Shown here: positions 16,866 through 26,580 of the stretch, in pieces
How the letters are laid out: every line of letters starts with the position of its first letter
How positions within the stretch are numbered: the stretch's first letter is position 1
From: CAVTWS01 sp963732655
Lineage (GTDB): Bacteria; Actinomycetota; Acidimicrobiia; Acidimicrobiales; SHLQ01
Length of the DNA: 64,000 bases
Assembly: GCA_963732655.1 (NCBI GenBank)
Contig: CAVTAI010000001.1
Location: forward strand, 310,001-374,000
Direction of reading: 5' to 3'
The notes under the pieces: model-generated
Told to the model about the DNA's origin: nothing
Seen by the model: only the letters and a program-made list of their open reading frames with translations
Databases searched by the model: none
Translations under genes and position numbers: made by a program

Positions 16866-18224
16866 TCAGAGAGACGCGATCAGCTTGTCGACACGTTCGT
16901 CGTGCGCTTTGAAGGGGTCCTTGCACAACACCGTGCGCTGGGCCTGATCGTTGAGCTTCAGGTGCACCCAGTCGACGGTGTAGTCGCGGCGGCGTTCCTT
17001 GGCCCGCCGGATGAACTCGCCGCGCAGGCGTGCCCGGGTGGTCTGGGGTGGGTATTCGACCGCTTGGCGGATGTCCTCGTCCGTGACCATGCGTTCGACC
17101 AGGCCCCGCTCCTGCATCCGGTAGAAGAGACCCCGCTCCCGGTTGACATCGTGGTATTGAAGGTCGACGAGGGCGACCTTGGGGTCGGCCAGATCGAGGC
17201 TGTGGCGGGCGCGGTACGCCTCGATGAGGTTGTGTTTGATCACCCAGTCGAGCTCACGATCGAGCGTCAACGGATCGTCGGCCAGCCGGGTGAGGCAGTG
17301 CTCCCACATCTCCAGGGCCAGCTTCTCGTGGGGTTCGAGATCGTGGTGCTCCGCGTACTTGAGGGCTCGGGTGAGGTACTCCGATTGGATCTCGAGGGCG
17401 CTGACCTCTCGCCCGTTGGCCAGCCGGACACGGCGGCGACAGGTCAGGTCGTGGCTGATCTCTCGAATGGCCCGTATGGGGTTTTCCAGGGTCATGTCCC
17501 GGAGCACGACCCGGGGCTCCTCGAGCATCCGGAGCATGATGCTGGCCGCCCCGACCTTGAGGAACCCGGCGTACTCGCTCATGTTGGAGTCACCCACGAT
17601 GACGTGGAGCCGCCGGTACCGCTCGGCATCGGCGTGTGGTTCGTCGCGGGTGTTGATGATGGGACGGGATCGGGTGGTGGCGCTCGAGACGCCCTCCCAG
17701 ATGTGCTCGGCCCGCTGGCTCATGCAGAACCGGGCGCCCCGGGCGGTCAGCAAGACCTTGCCGGCGCCGGCGTAGATCTGGCGGCTGACCAGGAAGGGAA
17801 TGAGCACCTCGGCGTAGGAGGCGAAATCGTCCTTCCGGCTGGTCAGGTAGTTCTCGTGGCAGCCGTAGGAGTTGCCGGCGGAATCGGTGTTGTTCTTGAA
17901 CAGGTAGATGTCGCCTTTGATCCCCTCCTCGGCCAGACGTTCCTCGGCGCTGCCCACGAGCTGATCGAGGATGCGCTCCCCCGCCTTGTCGTGAGCGATG
18001 AGATCGCTGATGGAGTCGCACTCGGGCGTGGCGTACTCGGGGTGCGAACCGACGTCGAGATACAGCCGGGCGCCGTTGGCCAGGAAGACGTTGCTGCTGC
18101 GGCCCCAGGAGACCACTCGCCGAAAGAGGTACCGCGCCACTTCGTCGGGACTGAGGCGGCGTTGCCCGCGAAAGGTGCACGTGACGCCGTACTCGTTTTC
18201 GATGCCGAAGATGCGGCGCTCCAT
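16866..18224 (-). CDS. pafA: PafA, Pup-protein ligase
   Basis: A 452-aa member of the carboxylate-amine ligase/glutamine-synthetase-like fold. It attaches the C-terminal glutamate of deamidated Pup to lysines of target proteins. Key blocks are 'RRIFGIENEYGVTCTF' at the N-terminus (ATP/Mg-binding glutamates), 'NNTDSAGNSYGCHENYL', 'RSRPIINTRDEPHAD' and 'LHVIVGDSNMSE'. The length matches the mycobacterial enzyme. ATG at 18224 with a TAGGGT -10 box 9 nt upstream (leaderless). It is set apart from the prcA-mpa operon by the 4.5-kb surface-protein gene on the opposite strand, whereas in many actinobacteria pafA lies directly downstream of the proteasome genes. Confidence 0.95.
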   Translation of the reverse strand: MERRIFGIENEYGVTCTFRGQRRLSPDEVARYLFRRVVSWGRSSNVFLANGARLYLDVGSHPEYATPECDSISDLIAHDKAGERILDQLVGSAEERLAEEGIKGDIYLFKNNTDSAGNSYGCHENYLTSRKDDFASYAEVLIPFLVSRQIYAGAGKVLLTARGARFCMSQRAEHIWEGVSSATTRSRPIINTRDEPHADAERYRRLHVIVGDSNMSEYAGFLKVGAASIMLRMLEEPRVVLRDMTLENPIRAIREISHDLTCRRRVRLANGREVSALEIQSEYLTRALKYAEHHDLEPHEKLALEMWEHCLTRLADDPLTLDRELDWVIKHNLIEAYRARHSLDLADPKVALVDLQYHDVNRERGLFYRMQERGLVERMVTDEDIRQAVEYPPQTTRARLRGEFIRRAKERRRDYTVDWVHLKLNDQAQRTVLCKDPFKAHDERVDKLIASL

Positions 18225-18233
18225 GGCGGAGTC

Positions 18234-18239
18234 ACCCTA
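18234..18239 (-). promoter_or_regulatory. -10 box of pafA (leaderless)
   Basis: TAGGGT on the minus strand within GATAGGGT, the same octamer found in the pup promoter (24993-25000). It ends 9 nt before the ATG. Confidence 0.6.
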
Positions 18240-18460
18240 TCGGCCCGAACGTGAGGCAGGAGCGGCCTCACTCTCTGTGGCAAAAGTGGGCCGCGTGGCC
18301 TATGTGACTCAGGTTCATCTGTGCTTTACCATCTGGCCACTGAATTGAATTGGACGCATTGACGCCGTTGCTGAGCCTGGTCACCCATGGCAGCGGTCGA
18401 GCGAGTGGTGAAACCGGCCGATTCCTACCCCTTTCGCGGGCAATGGGAAGGAATGGCTCA

Positions 18461-21400
18461 ATGAACTCACATGTCTCGACTCGTTCGTCGACGCTCGACT
18501 GGTGGCAGGTGGTGGCTGTCGCGCTCCTCGTGCTCGGCCTCGGATCCCTTGGCCTGGCCATCGGCGGCGCCCAACGCGCCGATGCCGCGGACCTGCCGCC
18601 CACATCGGCCGGCGGTCCTCCCCCGGCGGAGAACGACCTGTGCTCTGGCGGTGCCGGCAAATGGTCGAAGTTCACCCTCGGCGGTGGAAGTCCGGCTATC
18701 GAGGTCGGCTCCCCGGCGACGAACTACGAGCTGTCCTTCGAAGAGGGCACCCAATCGGTTCGCATCCTTGGCCTCGTCGATACGAACGGCGACCCGCTCC
18801 AGTTCGAGGATGTGTTCATCAAGGTGGCGAGTACGCAGTACTTCTTCGACTACGGACCGGCCCTCGACACCGGTGCCGACTTTCTGGCGACCGGTGCCGG
18901 CAACGGCAATGCCAACGAGTTGTTCCTGTGTGCGATCGCGATCGTGCCGGATCCCGCACTGACGGTGACGAAGACGATCGTCGACGCCGACACGATCTAC
19001 CTGCCCGGGGAGACCATCACCTACTCGATCGTGGTCGGAAACACCGGGAACATCGACCTCACGGCGGTGACGGTCGACGATCCGAACGCAACCCTCGGCT
19101 CGTGCGCCCCTGTCGCGTTGCCGGGGACCCTGTTGGTCGGCCAGTCGACCACCTGCCCGGCCACTTACGTGGTGCCGGCTTCTGGGCTCACGTCCAGCCT
19201 CCACACGAACACGGCGACCGCCACCAGCGACCAGGTCGACTCCGACCCGTCGTCGGTCGACGCCTCGTTGCTCGTGCCGCTGACGATCACCAAAGACATG
19301 ACCGGGCCAGTCGTCGACGGTGATCCCACTTCCTTCGACATCGCCGTCAGCTGCAACGGCTCGTCGATCCCGGTCAACCCGTTCATCGACGGTGAATCGG
19401 ACGTGCTCCTGGTGCCCGCCGGGTCGGCGTGCACCGTGACCGAGCTCGCGCCGCTCGGCTACGAGGTCACCCTCACCGGGGCCATCACCACCAACGGCGG
19501 CTCCACCACGATGAGTGAAGCCCGCTCGGTCACGGTCACCAATGCCCGGGACTTCGCGGACGTGTTGATCCGCAAGGACACCGTCGCTCCCATCGGGGTG
19601 GCCGGCTCCTTCGTGTTCGACATCGACTGCCTGGACGACACGTACGACGCCGACGGGGTAGTCACCCTCGACACCCTCGGCACCGATTCCGAGACATCAT
19701 CGCCGATCTCGCTCCCCGTCGGCCTTGGCTGCACGATCACCGAGAACGTGCCCACCGGGTGGGAACTGGTGACCGATCCCGCCGCCGGCGAGATCGTCGT
19801 TGCGGCGGACGGCCAAACCGTCGTGTTCGAGAACGAGCGCCTGCTGGGCCAGATCGTGATCAGCAAGACCGCGCAAGCACCGGATGGAGAAGCCGGGAGC
19901 TTCACCTTCCTCGTCACCTGCACCAACGGGTTCGGCACGAGCGTGACGCTCACCACCGTCGGAGCCGAGACCGTGAGCTCGGCCGCCCTCCCCGCCGCTG
20001 GCCTCCCGACCGGCACCCAGTGCACGGTCACCGAGAACCTGTCTCCGGGTTGGACCCGGCTCTCCCCGCCCGGTCCCGCCACCGTGACCATCGTCGAGGG
20101 CGTCAACCCCGTCGCCTTCACGAACGCACGCAACCTCGGCGGCCTCGTGGTGACCAAGACGATCACCGGGACCACCGCCCTGGGTCCGGTCGACGGCACG
20201 TTCACGATGGCCCTGGATTGCACCGGCATCGCTTACGACGTTCCATCCTTCGCCATCACCACGGTGAACGGAACTGGTTCGCAGCCGTTCCAGGTCGGGA
20301 GCGGCGTGACCTGCACCGTCACCGAGACGGTCCCCGCCGGGTGGAGCCAGGTGTCCATCACCGATTCTGATGGCCCGGCGGACGGCACCGTGACCATCGG
20401 GATCGGAGGCCCCGACGACCCTCCGGAGAGCGTCACCGTCACCAATCAGCGGAACACGACCTCCCTGACGATCACCAAGGGGATCGACCGCAGCACCGGC
20501 ACGCACATCTTCAGCTTCGACGTGACCTGTGACCTTGGATCAGGGCCCCAGACGCTCCTGAGCAGCCCGTTCACCATCACGCTCGTGAATGGGGTGCTCA
20601 CCGGCAGCGTCGTCGTTCCCGGGATCCCGACAGGCGCCGACTGCGTGGTGACCGAGCAGGACCACCCCCTCTTCGACCAGATCATCCCGGCCATCGGGGC
20701 CGGCGTCGTCCTCGACAACGTCGGTGCTGGAGCGATTGCCCCCTTCGAGAACGACCGCTCCACCGCTCCGCTCACCATCCAGAAGGTCGCCCTCGGTGGC
20801 AACGCCACCTTCAGCTTCACGGTCCACTGCTCCGACGGCTCGGACTACGGTCCGGTCTCGGTCACGACCGCCAACGGTGCGGGGTCCGTTGTCCTGCCCG
20901 TCGAGCCCCCGACCGGCGTCACCTGCAACGTCTCCGAGACCGCTCAGCTCGGGTGGGGCCAAGTCGACCCGGTGTTGAACCAGACGATCCCGGTCGTCAT
21001 CAGCGACACCCTGCCCAATGCCGCCACCTTCACCAACGGCATTCTCGCTATCGACACCGAGAAGACGGTGGTGAGCGCGGGCCCGTTCGACCTCGGAGAC
21101 CTCATCGAGTTCGAGATCACGGTGACCAACACCGGCCAGGCGAAGCTCTTCGACGTCGTCGTCACCGATGACACCCCGGGGGTCGTGCTCGGCGAATGCG
21201 TCGTGACCGGCGCACCACTCCTCCCCACCGAATCCGCGGTGATCGACGAGTTCCCGTGGCGGCTGCCCCTCTACCCGGGTCAGGTCATCACCTGCTCGGC
21301 GACGCACGTCGTGACGCAGGCCGATCTCGACTCGGCGACCTGCAGCTTCTCGAACGCGGCAACCGGTGTCGGGTACGACGACGATGACCCGTTCGAACCC

Positions 21401-22993
21401 GAACCCGCGGATTCCGTGAGCGACCGCGACACCGTCGTTGCCGCTCTCGAGTGCCAGCCGTCGCTCAACCTCACCAAGACGGTGACGAGCGCCGGGCCGT
21501 ACACGTTGGGTTCCAACATCACCTACGCCCTCGTAGTCGAGAACACGGGCAATGTGACCCTGCACGGCGTGTCGATCACCGAGGCACCAGGGGTCACGTT
21601 GGGCGCCTGCACTCCGGCCGCTCCCGCGACGCTCGCCCCCGGGCAGACCATGACGTGCAACGCCAACCACGTCGCCACCTTGGCGAACACCAACGCCGGC
21701 ACGTTCGTCAACACCGCCACGGCGGACTCGACGGAGACCGGTCCCGACTCGGCCAGCGCCACCGTCACGTTCCTCCGCGATCCGGAACTCACCGTGACCA
21801 AGACCGTGGCGACGACTCCCCCGCCGCCCGCGGGTGGGTACGTGCTGGGCTCGACCATCACGTACGACATCGTGGCGACCAACACCGGCAACATCACCTT
21901 GACGACCGTCGAGATCACCGATCCCGGTGTCGGCGTGACGCTGGGTGCGTGCAACCCGACGCAGCCGTCGGCGCTCGATCCCGGGCAGAGCATGACGTGC
22001 CGAGCAACACATGTCGTGACGCAGCTCGACCTCAACGCCGCGAGGTACACGAACACGGCGTTCGCCGACAGCGATCAGACGGACCCCGTCAGCGATGCCG
22101 AGATCGTCACGCTGCCCTGGAACCCGAGCCTGACCATCGACAAGGTGGCGCGAGCGCTGCCCGCCACGCCGGTGGTTGGCACGGTGGTCACCTTCGACAT
22201 CGTGGTCACCAACAACGGCAACGTCACGCTCACCGGCGTCACCGCCAACGAAGTGACCGTCGACGCCACGCTCGTGGGGTGCTCCGTGTCCCTCCCGACC
22301 ACATTGGCTCCAGGCCAGACCTTCAGCTGCACGGCAACCCATGCGCTGACCCAGGCGGATCTGAACGCGGGATCGTACAGCAACACCGCAGCCGCGAGCA
22401 GCGATCAGTTCGGACAGGTGCGTGATACGGCGACCGTGTCGACACCGAATCCGGCGGTCGATCTGGCCATCGTGAAGACGGCAACCTCGCCGTTCGTCGT
22501 GGGTCAGCAGGCCACCTACACCCTGGCGGTTCGCAACAACGGTCCCGGTGCTGAGCCTTCCCCTGTCGTCACCGACAACCTGCCCTCCGGCCTGACCTTC
22601 GTCTCGGCGTCTGGGGACGGGTGGACGTGCACGAGCGTGGGGAGCTCGGTCAGCTGCCGCAGCACGAGCGCCGTCGCTGCCAACGGCGTGTTGCCGGTCA
22701 TCACGCTGACGGTCCTCGTGGGAGCGGAAGCGGTACCGTCGGTGACCAACACCGGGCTCGTCTCGGGCGTCCGACCGGATGCGGTGCCGTCGAACAACGC
22801 CTCGTCGGCGACGGCTCCGGTCACGCAGGTCCTGGCCCAGACGGCGACCCCGCCCGCGGCGACCGCCCCCGCGACATCGTTCGCCCACACGGGCGCCGCG
22901 ACTGCGGCGCTCCTCCTGACCGGCGTCGGGATGGTCCTGGCCGGTCTGGCGATGCTCATCGCCCGCCGCCGCATCGGGCGCCCAGCCCGCTGA
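18461..22993 (+). CDS. Giant secreted surface protein with 12 Ig-like repeats and a sortase-type anchor
   Basis: A 1510-aa protein from ATG 18461 (GGAAGG 11 nt upstream; the frame extends to 18350 without a better start). It has a signal peptide with hydrophobic core 'VVAVALLVLGLGSLGLAIGG', a non-repeated N-terminal module (about 45-165), then 12 domains each opening with a 'hhhxK' lysine: one DUF11/DUF7507-like ('TYSIVVGNTGNIDLT'), six DUF5979/SpaA-like ('CTVTE-x3-PxGW'), and five more DUF11-like. The lysine with the domain glutamate fits intramolecular isopeptide bonds. The end 'FAHTG', a hydrophobic helix and 'RRR' is a sortase-type sorting signal (variant of LPxTG). It probably forms a stalk or adhesin; no sortase gene is in the window. 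Confidence 0.85.
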   Translation: MNSHVSTRSSTLDWWQVVAVALLVLGLGSLGLAIGGAQRADAADLPPTSAGGPPPAENDLCSGGAGKWSKFTLGGGSPAIEVGSPATNYELSFEEGTQSVRILGLVDTNGDPLQFEDVFIKVASTQYFFDYGPALDTGADFLATGAGNGNANELFLCAIAIVPDPALTVTKTIVDADTIYLPGETITYSIVVGNTGNIDLTAVTVDDPNATLGSCAPVALPGTLLVGQSTTCPATYVVPASGLTSSLHTNTATATSDQVDSDPSSVDASLLVPLTITKDMTGPVVDGDPTSFDIAVSCNGSSIPVNPFIDGESDVLLVPAGSACTVTELAPLGYEVTLTGAITTNGGSTTMSEARSVTVTNARDFADVLIRKDTVAPIGVAGSFVFDIDCLDDTYDADGVVTLDTLGTDSETSSPISLPVGLGCTITENVPTGWELVTDPAAGEIVVAADGQTVVFENERLLGQIVISKTAQAPDGEAGSFTFLVTCTNGFGTSVTLTTVGAETVSSAALPAAGLPTGTQCTVTENLSPGWTRLSPPGPATVTIVEGVNPVAFTNARNLGGLVVTKTITGTTALGPVDGTFTMALDCTGIAYDVPSFAITTVNGTGSQPFQVGSGVTCTVTETVPAGWSQVSITDSDGPADGTVTIGIGGPDDPPESVTVTNQRNTTSLTITKGIDRSTGTHIFSFDVTCDLGSGPQTLLSSPFTITLVNGVLTGSVVVPGIPTGADCVVTEQDHPLFDQIIPAIGAGVVLDNVGAGAIAPFENDRSTAPLTIQKVALGGNATFSFTVHCSDGSDYGPVSVTTANGAGSVVLPVEPPTGVTCNVSETAQLGWGQVDPVLNQTIPVVISDTLPNAATFTNGILAIDTEKTVVSAGPFDLGDLIEFEITVTNTGQAKLFDVVVTDDTPGVVLGECVVTGAPLLPTESAVIDEFPWRLPLYPGQVITCSATHVVTQADLDSATCSFSNAATGVGYDDDDPFEPEPADSVSDRDTVVAALECQPSLNLTKTVTSAGPYTLGSNITYALVVENTGNVTLHGVSITEAPGVTLGACTPAAPATLAPGQTMTCNANHVATLANTNAGTFVNTATADSTETGPDSASATVTFLRDPELTVTKTVATTPPPPAGGYVLGSTITYDIVATNTGNITLTTVEITDPGVGVTLGACNPTQPSALDPGQSMTCRATHVVTQLDLNAARYTNTAFADSDQTDPVSDAEIVTLPWNPSLTIDKVARALPATPVVGTVVTFDIVVTNNGNVTLTGVTANEVTVDATLVGCSVSLPTTLAPGQTFSCTATHALTQADLNAGSYSNTAAASSDQFGQVRDTATVSTPNPAVDLAIVKTATSPFVVGQQATYTLAVRNNGPGAEPSPVVTDNLPSGLTFVSASGDGWTCTSVGSSVSCRSTSAVAANGVLPVITLTVLVGAEAVPSVTNTGLVSGVRPDAVPSNNASSATAPVTQVLAQTATPPAATAPATSFAHTGAATAALLLTGVGMVLAGLAMLIARRRIGRPAR

Positions 22994-23068
22994 TGGATCG
23001 GGCGCCCGGCCCGTTGATCGAGCTCGGGGTGGTCGGGTCACTGCCGACCCGGCCACTCGAGCCCCCGG

Positions 23069-23106
23069 CCTCGGGGACGCACTCCAGACCCAGTGCGTCC
23101 CCGAGG
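23069..23106. terminator. Bidirectional terminator between the surface-protein gene and prcA
   Basis: A perfect 15-bp stem (23069-23083 with 23092-23106; core CTCGGGGACGCACT / AGTGCGTCCCCGAG) with an 8-nt loop. It lies midway between the converging stops at 22993 and 23123. There is no strong U-tract, as is common in high-G+C actinobacteria. Confidence 0.85.
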
Positions 23107-23122
23107 GGACACCGGGTGGAGT

Positions 23123-23863
23123 TCAGACCTTCGGGGCTCGTTTGGCCTTGACGGCGGCGGGGGCCGGCTCGGGCGCCGGGGGTGGCTCGACGAGCGCCGC
23201 GGCCAGCTCGGCCTGGCTCAGACGTCGGAACGCCCGCCGACCATTGGTCCGGGCCAATACGGCAACCTCGAGATCGGCCGCGGCAAGGGCTCGGCCCGGG
23301 CCGGCCAGCGCGTTGGCGGCCAGCCGCAACGCGGTATCGGAGGCCATGCGCGGCGACCACGCCTGGCGTGCCCGTTCGCTGATGTCTTCGGCGGATCCGC
23401 CGAGGACCACGAATCGGCTCTCGTCCATGACGGTGCCGTCGTACAGGATGTGGAACAGCTGGTCGCCGTCGGCATCAGCACCGATCTCGGCGACGAGGAT
23501 CTCCACCTCCAGTGGTTTCATCTCGTGGGTGAACACCTGGCCGAGGATCTGGGCGTACTGGTTGGCCAGGCTGCGGGCATCGACATCCTCGCGGCTGTAC
23601 GAGTAGCCCTTGAGATCGGCGTGGCGGACGCCGGCGATGCGCAGCTGGTCGAACTCGTTGTACTTCCCCACGCCGGCGAAGGCGATGCGGTCGTAGATCT
23701 CGCTGATCTTGCGCAACGTGCGTGACGGGTTCTCCGCACACAACAAGATGCCATCGGCGTAGCTGGTGGCGACGAGAGCTCGGCCCCGGGCGATGCCCTT
23801 GCGGGCGTAGTCGGCCCGATCCTTCATCACCTGCTCGGGCGCGACGTAGAACGGCATGTTCAC
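23123..23863 (-). CDS. prcA: Proteasome alpha subunit PrcA
   Basis: A 246-aa 20S proteasome alpha subunit; seven of these form each outer ring and gate substrate entry. The N-terminal gate/H0 region is 'MPFYVAPEQVMKDRADYARKG', followed by 'GIARGRALVATSYADGILLCAEN' and 'KISEIYDRIAFAGVGKYNEFD', all characteristic. The C-terminal ~30 residues are Ala/Pro-rich and disordered, as in other actinobacteria. GTG start at 23863 overlapping the prcB stop (GTGA); a start two codons later (ATG) is equally possible. Last gene of the mpa-dop-pup-prcB-prcA unit. Confidence 0.96.
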   Translation of the reverse strand: MNMPFYVAPEQVMKDRADYARKGIARGRALVATSYADGILLCAENPSRTLRKISEIYDRIAFAGVGKYNEFDQLRIAGVRHADLKGYSYSREDVDARSLANQYAQILGQVFTHEMKPLEVEILVAEIGADADGDQLFHILYDGTVMDESRFVVLGGSAEDISERARQAWSPRMASDTALRLAANALAGPGRALAAADLEVAVLARTNGRRAFRRLSQAELAAALVEPPPAPEPAPAAVKAKRAPKV

Positions 23864-24678
23864 AGCGCACCTCCCCGAGCGAGACCGGATCGTTCGGCCA
23901 CGAGCCGTTGGATGAGCGAGTCGAAGCGGGCGGCCAACACGGGGTCGCCGATCCGCTCGAAACCGGCCACCGAAATGGTGGCGATGACCGGGTAGATCCC
24001 GCGCAGGGGATCCGGTCCGCCGGTCGCGGAGTCCTCGTCGGCGGCCTGGAACAGCGCCTCGATGATGACATCGATCGCCTCGTCCGCGCTGAGATCGGGT
24101 CGGAACCGCAGCTTCACCACCGTGCTGGCGTGAAGGCTGCCGGAGCCCGAGGCGGCATAATCGGCCTCTTCGTACCGGCCGCCGGTGATGTCGTAGCGGA
24201 ACAACCGGCCGACGCTCCGAGCGAGGTCGTATCCCGCGAAGATGGGCACCACGGCCAGGCCGGCCATGGCCGCCGGCAGATGGTTCCGGATCATCTGTGA
24301 CAGCTGGTTCGCCTTGCCTTCGAGGCTCAGCGCCTTGCCCTCCACCTTCTCGTAGTGCTCGAGCTGGAGCTGGAACAGGCGCACCATCTCCACGGCCGGG
24401 CCGGCGGCGCCGGCGATGGCCACCCCCGAGTGGCTATCGGCCGGAAACACCTTCTCGATGGTGCGGTGGCTGATGAAGTTGCCCGAGGTGGCCCGGCGGT
24501 CGCCGCCGATGACCACACCGTCGCCGTACCGCACGGCCAGCACCGTGGTTCCGTGGGGTGGGGTGAGATGGCTGTCGAGGGGGGATGTCGGGGCCTCGGG
24601 CACGAGGCCGACCCGCGCCAAGAGCCCGGCGAAACTGGGACCCGGATCATCTCCGGGTGGGAAGATGGGGATGTTCAC
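23860..24678 (-). CDS. prcB: Proteasome beta subunit PrcB
   Basis: A 272-aa catalytic subunit of the 20S proteasome. It is made with a propeptide of about 43 residues; autocleavage after Gly43 in 'PHGTTVLAVRY' exposes Thr44 as the N-terminal nucleophile. Downstream blocks 'GGDRRATSGNFISHRTIEKVFP' (in family: Asp and Lys33-equivalent), 'SGVAIAGAAGPAVEMVR' and 'YAASGSGSLHA' are typical. GTG start at 24678 with a TAGCGT -10 7 nt upstream, so prcB-prcA can be transcribed separately from pup. Partner PrcA follows with overlap. Confidence 0.96.
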   Translation of the reverse strand: MNIPIFPPGDDPGPSFAGLLARVGLVPEAPTSPLDSHLTPPHGTTVLAVRYGDGVVIGGDRRATSGNFISHRTIEKVFPADSHSGVAIAGAAGPAVEMVRLFQLQLEHYEKVEGKALSLEGKANQLSQMIRNHLPAAMAGLAVVPIFAGYDLARSVGRLFRYDITGGRYEEADYAASGSGSLHASTVVKLRFRPDLSADEAIDVIIEALFQAADEDSATGGPDPLRGIYPVIATISVAGFERIGDPVLAARFDSLIQRLVAERSGLARGGAL

Positions 24679-24685
24679 GGGCCAG

Positions 24686-24691
24686 ACGCTA
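24686..24691 (-). promoter_or_regulatory. -10 box of prcB-prcA (leaderless)
   Basis: TAGCGT on the minus strand, 7 nt before the prcB GTG. It lies in the 84-nt gap between pup and prcB. Confidence 0.5.
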
Positions 24692-24762
24692 CCGGACGCC
24701 GGCCCCGCTGAGGCTCGTGGGTAGGAGGCGAGTCGGGACGAATGGTGACCGGCAGGGGCCGA

Positions 24763-24960
24763 TCACTGCCCACCCTTTTGGATGTAGGACTTCACGAAGT
24801 CCTCGGCGTTGGATTCCAGCACGGTGTCGATCTCGTCGAGCAGATCATCGAGCTCGGCCTTGATCTTTTCACCCGATCCCGACGCTGCCGGGGCCTCGGT
24901 GACCTCATCGACATCATCGCGCCGAGTGTTCGGCCGCTGTATCTGTTCCCTCTCAGGCAT
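24763..24960 (-). CDS. pup: Pup, prokaryotic ubiquitin-like protein
   Basis: A 65-aa intrinsically disordered tag. The C-terminus is '...DFVKSYIQKGGQ': the final Gln must be deamidated to Glu by Dop before PafA can ligate Pup to lysines. The segment 'EKIKAELDDLLDEIDTVLE' is the helix that binds the Mpa coiled coils. ATG at 24960 is chosen over an upstream in-frame start because GAGGAG lies 7 nt before it. A TAGGGT -10 is at 24993-24998, inside the gap after dop, so pup has its own promoter. Confidence 0.97.
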   Translation of the reverse strand: MPEREQIQRPNTRRDDVDEVTEAPAASGSGEKIKAELDDLLDEIDTVLESNAEDFVKSYIQKGGQ

Positions 24961-24992
24961 AGAAACGCTCCTCACATCGGGTGCTCTCCGTG

Positions 24993-24998
24993 ACCCTA
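24993..24998 (-). promoter_or_regulatory. -10 box of pup
   Basis: TAGGGT on the minus strand, within GATAGGGT as at pafA. It gives a leader of about 25-30 nt carrying the GAGGAG ribosome-binding site at 24968-24973. Confidence 0.55.
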
Positions 24999-25052
24999 TC
25001 GGCTCGGATGGGTTCCGTAGCAGGCATCCGGTCGACCGGCAGACGGGTCAGG

Positions 25053-26556
25053 TCAGGAGGCGTCGAGCCGGCGGAGCAGATCGGCCGGGGACGAGCTCGC
25101 CTCCAGGACCTCCCCCACCAGGGCGCGGGTGCCGCGCAGCGGGTCCATCATCGGAACTCGACGGAGGGTCTCGGCGCCGATGTCGAACACGAGCGAATCC
25201 CAGTTGGCGGCGACGACCTGGCTCGGCCATCGAGCCAGGCACTGCCCCCGGAACCAGGCCCGGGTGTCGGGCGGTGGCTCGGTGGCGCACCGCTCGGCCT
25301 CCAGGTCGGAGATCAGGGTCTCGACGCCGAGTTTGGCGAACAGGCTGCGCTCCGGGCGGAGGTCGTGGTACTGGAGATCGAGCGCGGCCAACCGGTGGTC
25401 ATCCCATTCGAGCTCGTGGCGAGCGGCGTAGGCATCGAGCAGCCGGAATTTGGCCGGCCAGTCGAGCCGGTCCGCCAGCCGTTCGGGATCGGTCTCGAGG
25501 TCTTGGAGCACCTCCTCCCACCGGTCGAGCACCAGACCACCCGACGGGCCGATGAGATCGGCGCCGTGGCGTTCGGCATGGGCGCGGCACTGCTCGTAGA
25601 GCTCCCATTGGATCTCCAGAGCCGTCATCGTCGTACCGTTCGACATGGCGATCGGTCGGCGCAGGGTCATGTCGTAGGAGACGGCTCGCATGGCCGACAC
25701 GGGCGAGGCGAAGACGAGGTCGCGCCGGCAACGCGTCGTCCTCGACGAGGGTCAGTATCCAGGCGGTGGTCCCCACCTTCAAGAACGTGGACAGTTGGGC
25801 CAGGTTGGCGTCGCCCACGATCACGTGGAGGCGACGGAAGCGGGCGGGGTCCGCGTGGGGTTCGTCGCGGGTGTTGATGATCGGGCGTTTGAGGGTCGTC
25901 TCCAGCCCGACCTCCTCCTCGAAGAAGTCGGCCCGCTGGGTGAGCTGGAACGGCACGTCCCGCCACGACAGGCCGGCCGCCTCGGTCCCGACCTTGCCGG
26001 CGCCGGTGTAGATCTGGCGTGACACGAAATGGGCGGTGGCGTGGGTGACGATGCGCCCGAACGGCACCGCCCGATCGACCAGGTAGTTCTCGTGACAGCC
26101 GTACGAATTGCCCTTGCCGTCGGAGTTGTTCTTGTAGACGACGAGTTCCTGGCCGACGGGCAGCAGCGACCGAGCGGCCTCCATCGACCGGATGGCGATG
26201 AGCTCCGCGGCGCGGTCGTACGTGACGATGTCGAGCGGGTCGGCACACTCCGGCGTCGACAGCTCCGGGTGGGCGTGGTCGACGTAGTACCGGGCCCCGT
26301 TGGTGAGCACGGCGTTGACGAGGTGCGTCTCGACCTCGGGCGCCATCGCTCCGTAGGCGGCGGCGCCCCGAGCGTCGTTGCCGGGCGACTCGTCGAGGAA
26401 ATCCCAGCCGATCCGGCGCGAGCCATCGGACTCCGCCAAGGCGTGCAGGTACGCATTGATCAGGATGGTCGACGCGGCGATCGGGTTCGAATCCTCGGCG
26501 CCTCTATGGATGATCCCGAACTCGGTCTCGATCCCGTAGGTCTTGCGAATGGCCAT
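25053..26556 (-). CDS. dop: Dop, Pup deamidase/depupylase, frame broken near 25725
   Basis: Dop converts the Pup C-terminal Gln to Glu and also removes Pup from proteins. It is homologous to PafA. The first part (ATG 26556, 'RKTYGIETEFGI', 'KNNSDGKGNSYGCHENYL', 'KRPIINTRDEPHADP') runs to 'LVEDDALPA'; the rest ('RDLVFASPVSAMRAVSYDMTL...' to 'LLRRLDAS') is in another frame. Two bases missing (or one extra) in the CGCGCC run at 25721-25726 would restore a protein of about 501 aa, the normal length. Because Pup here ends in GGQ, a working Dop is expected, so an assembly indel is the likelier explanation. It lies 24 nt downstream of mpa. Confidence 0.9.
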
Positions 26557-26580
26557 GTGGTGGAACGGCGGGTGCGGCCG

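Noticed and set aside
18240..18460. c-di-GMP riboswitch or other leader before the surface-protein gene
   Set aside because: The 236-nt gap is relatively A+T-rich, but the conserved riboswitch core strings are not found and no stable multi-stem fold was evident by eye.
20540..23056. Large minus-strand open frame (838 codons) opposite the surface-protein gene
   Set aside because: It is the antisense shadow of a repetitive plus-strand gene with strong domain logic and signal/anchor features; the shadow has no family features.
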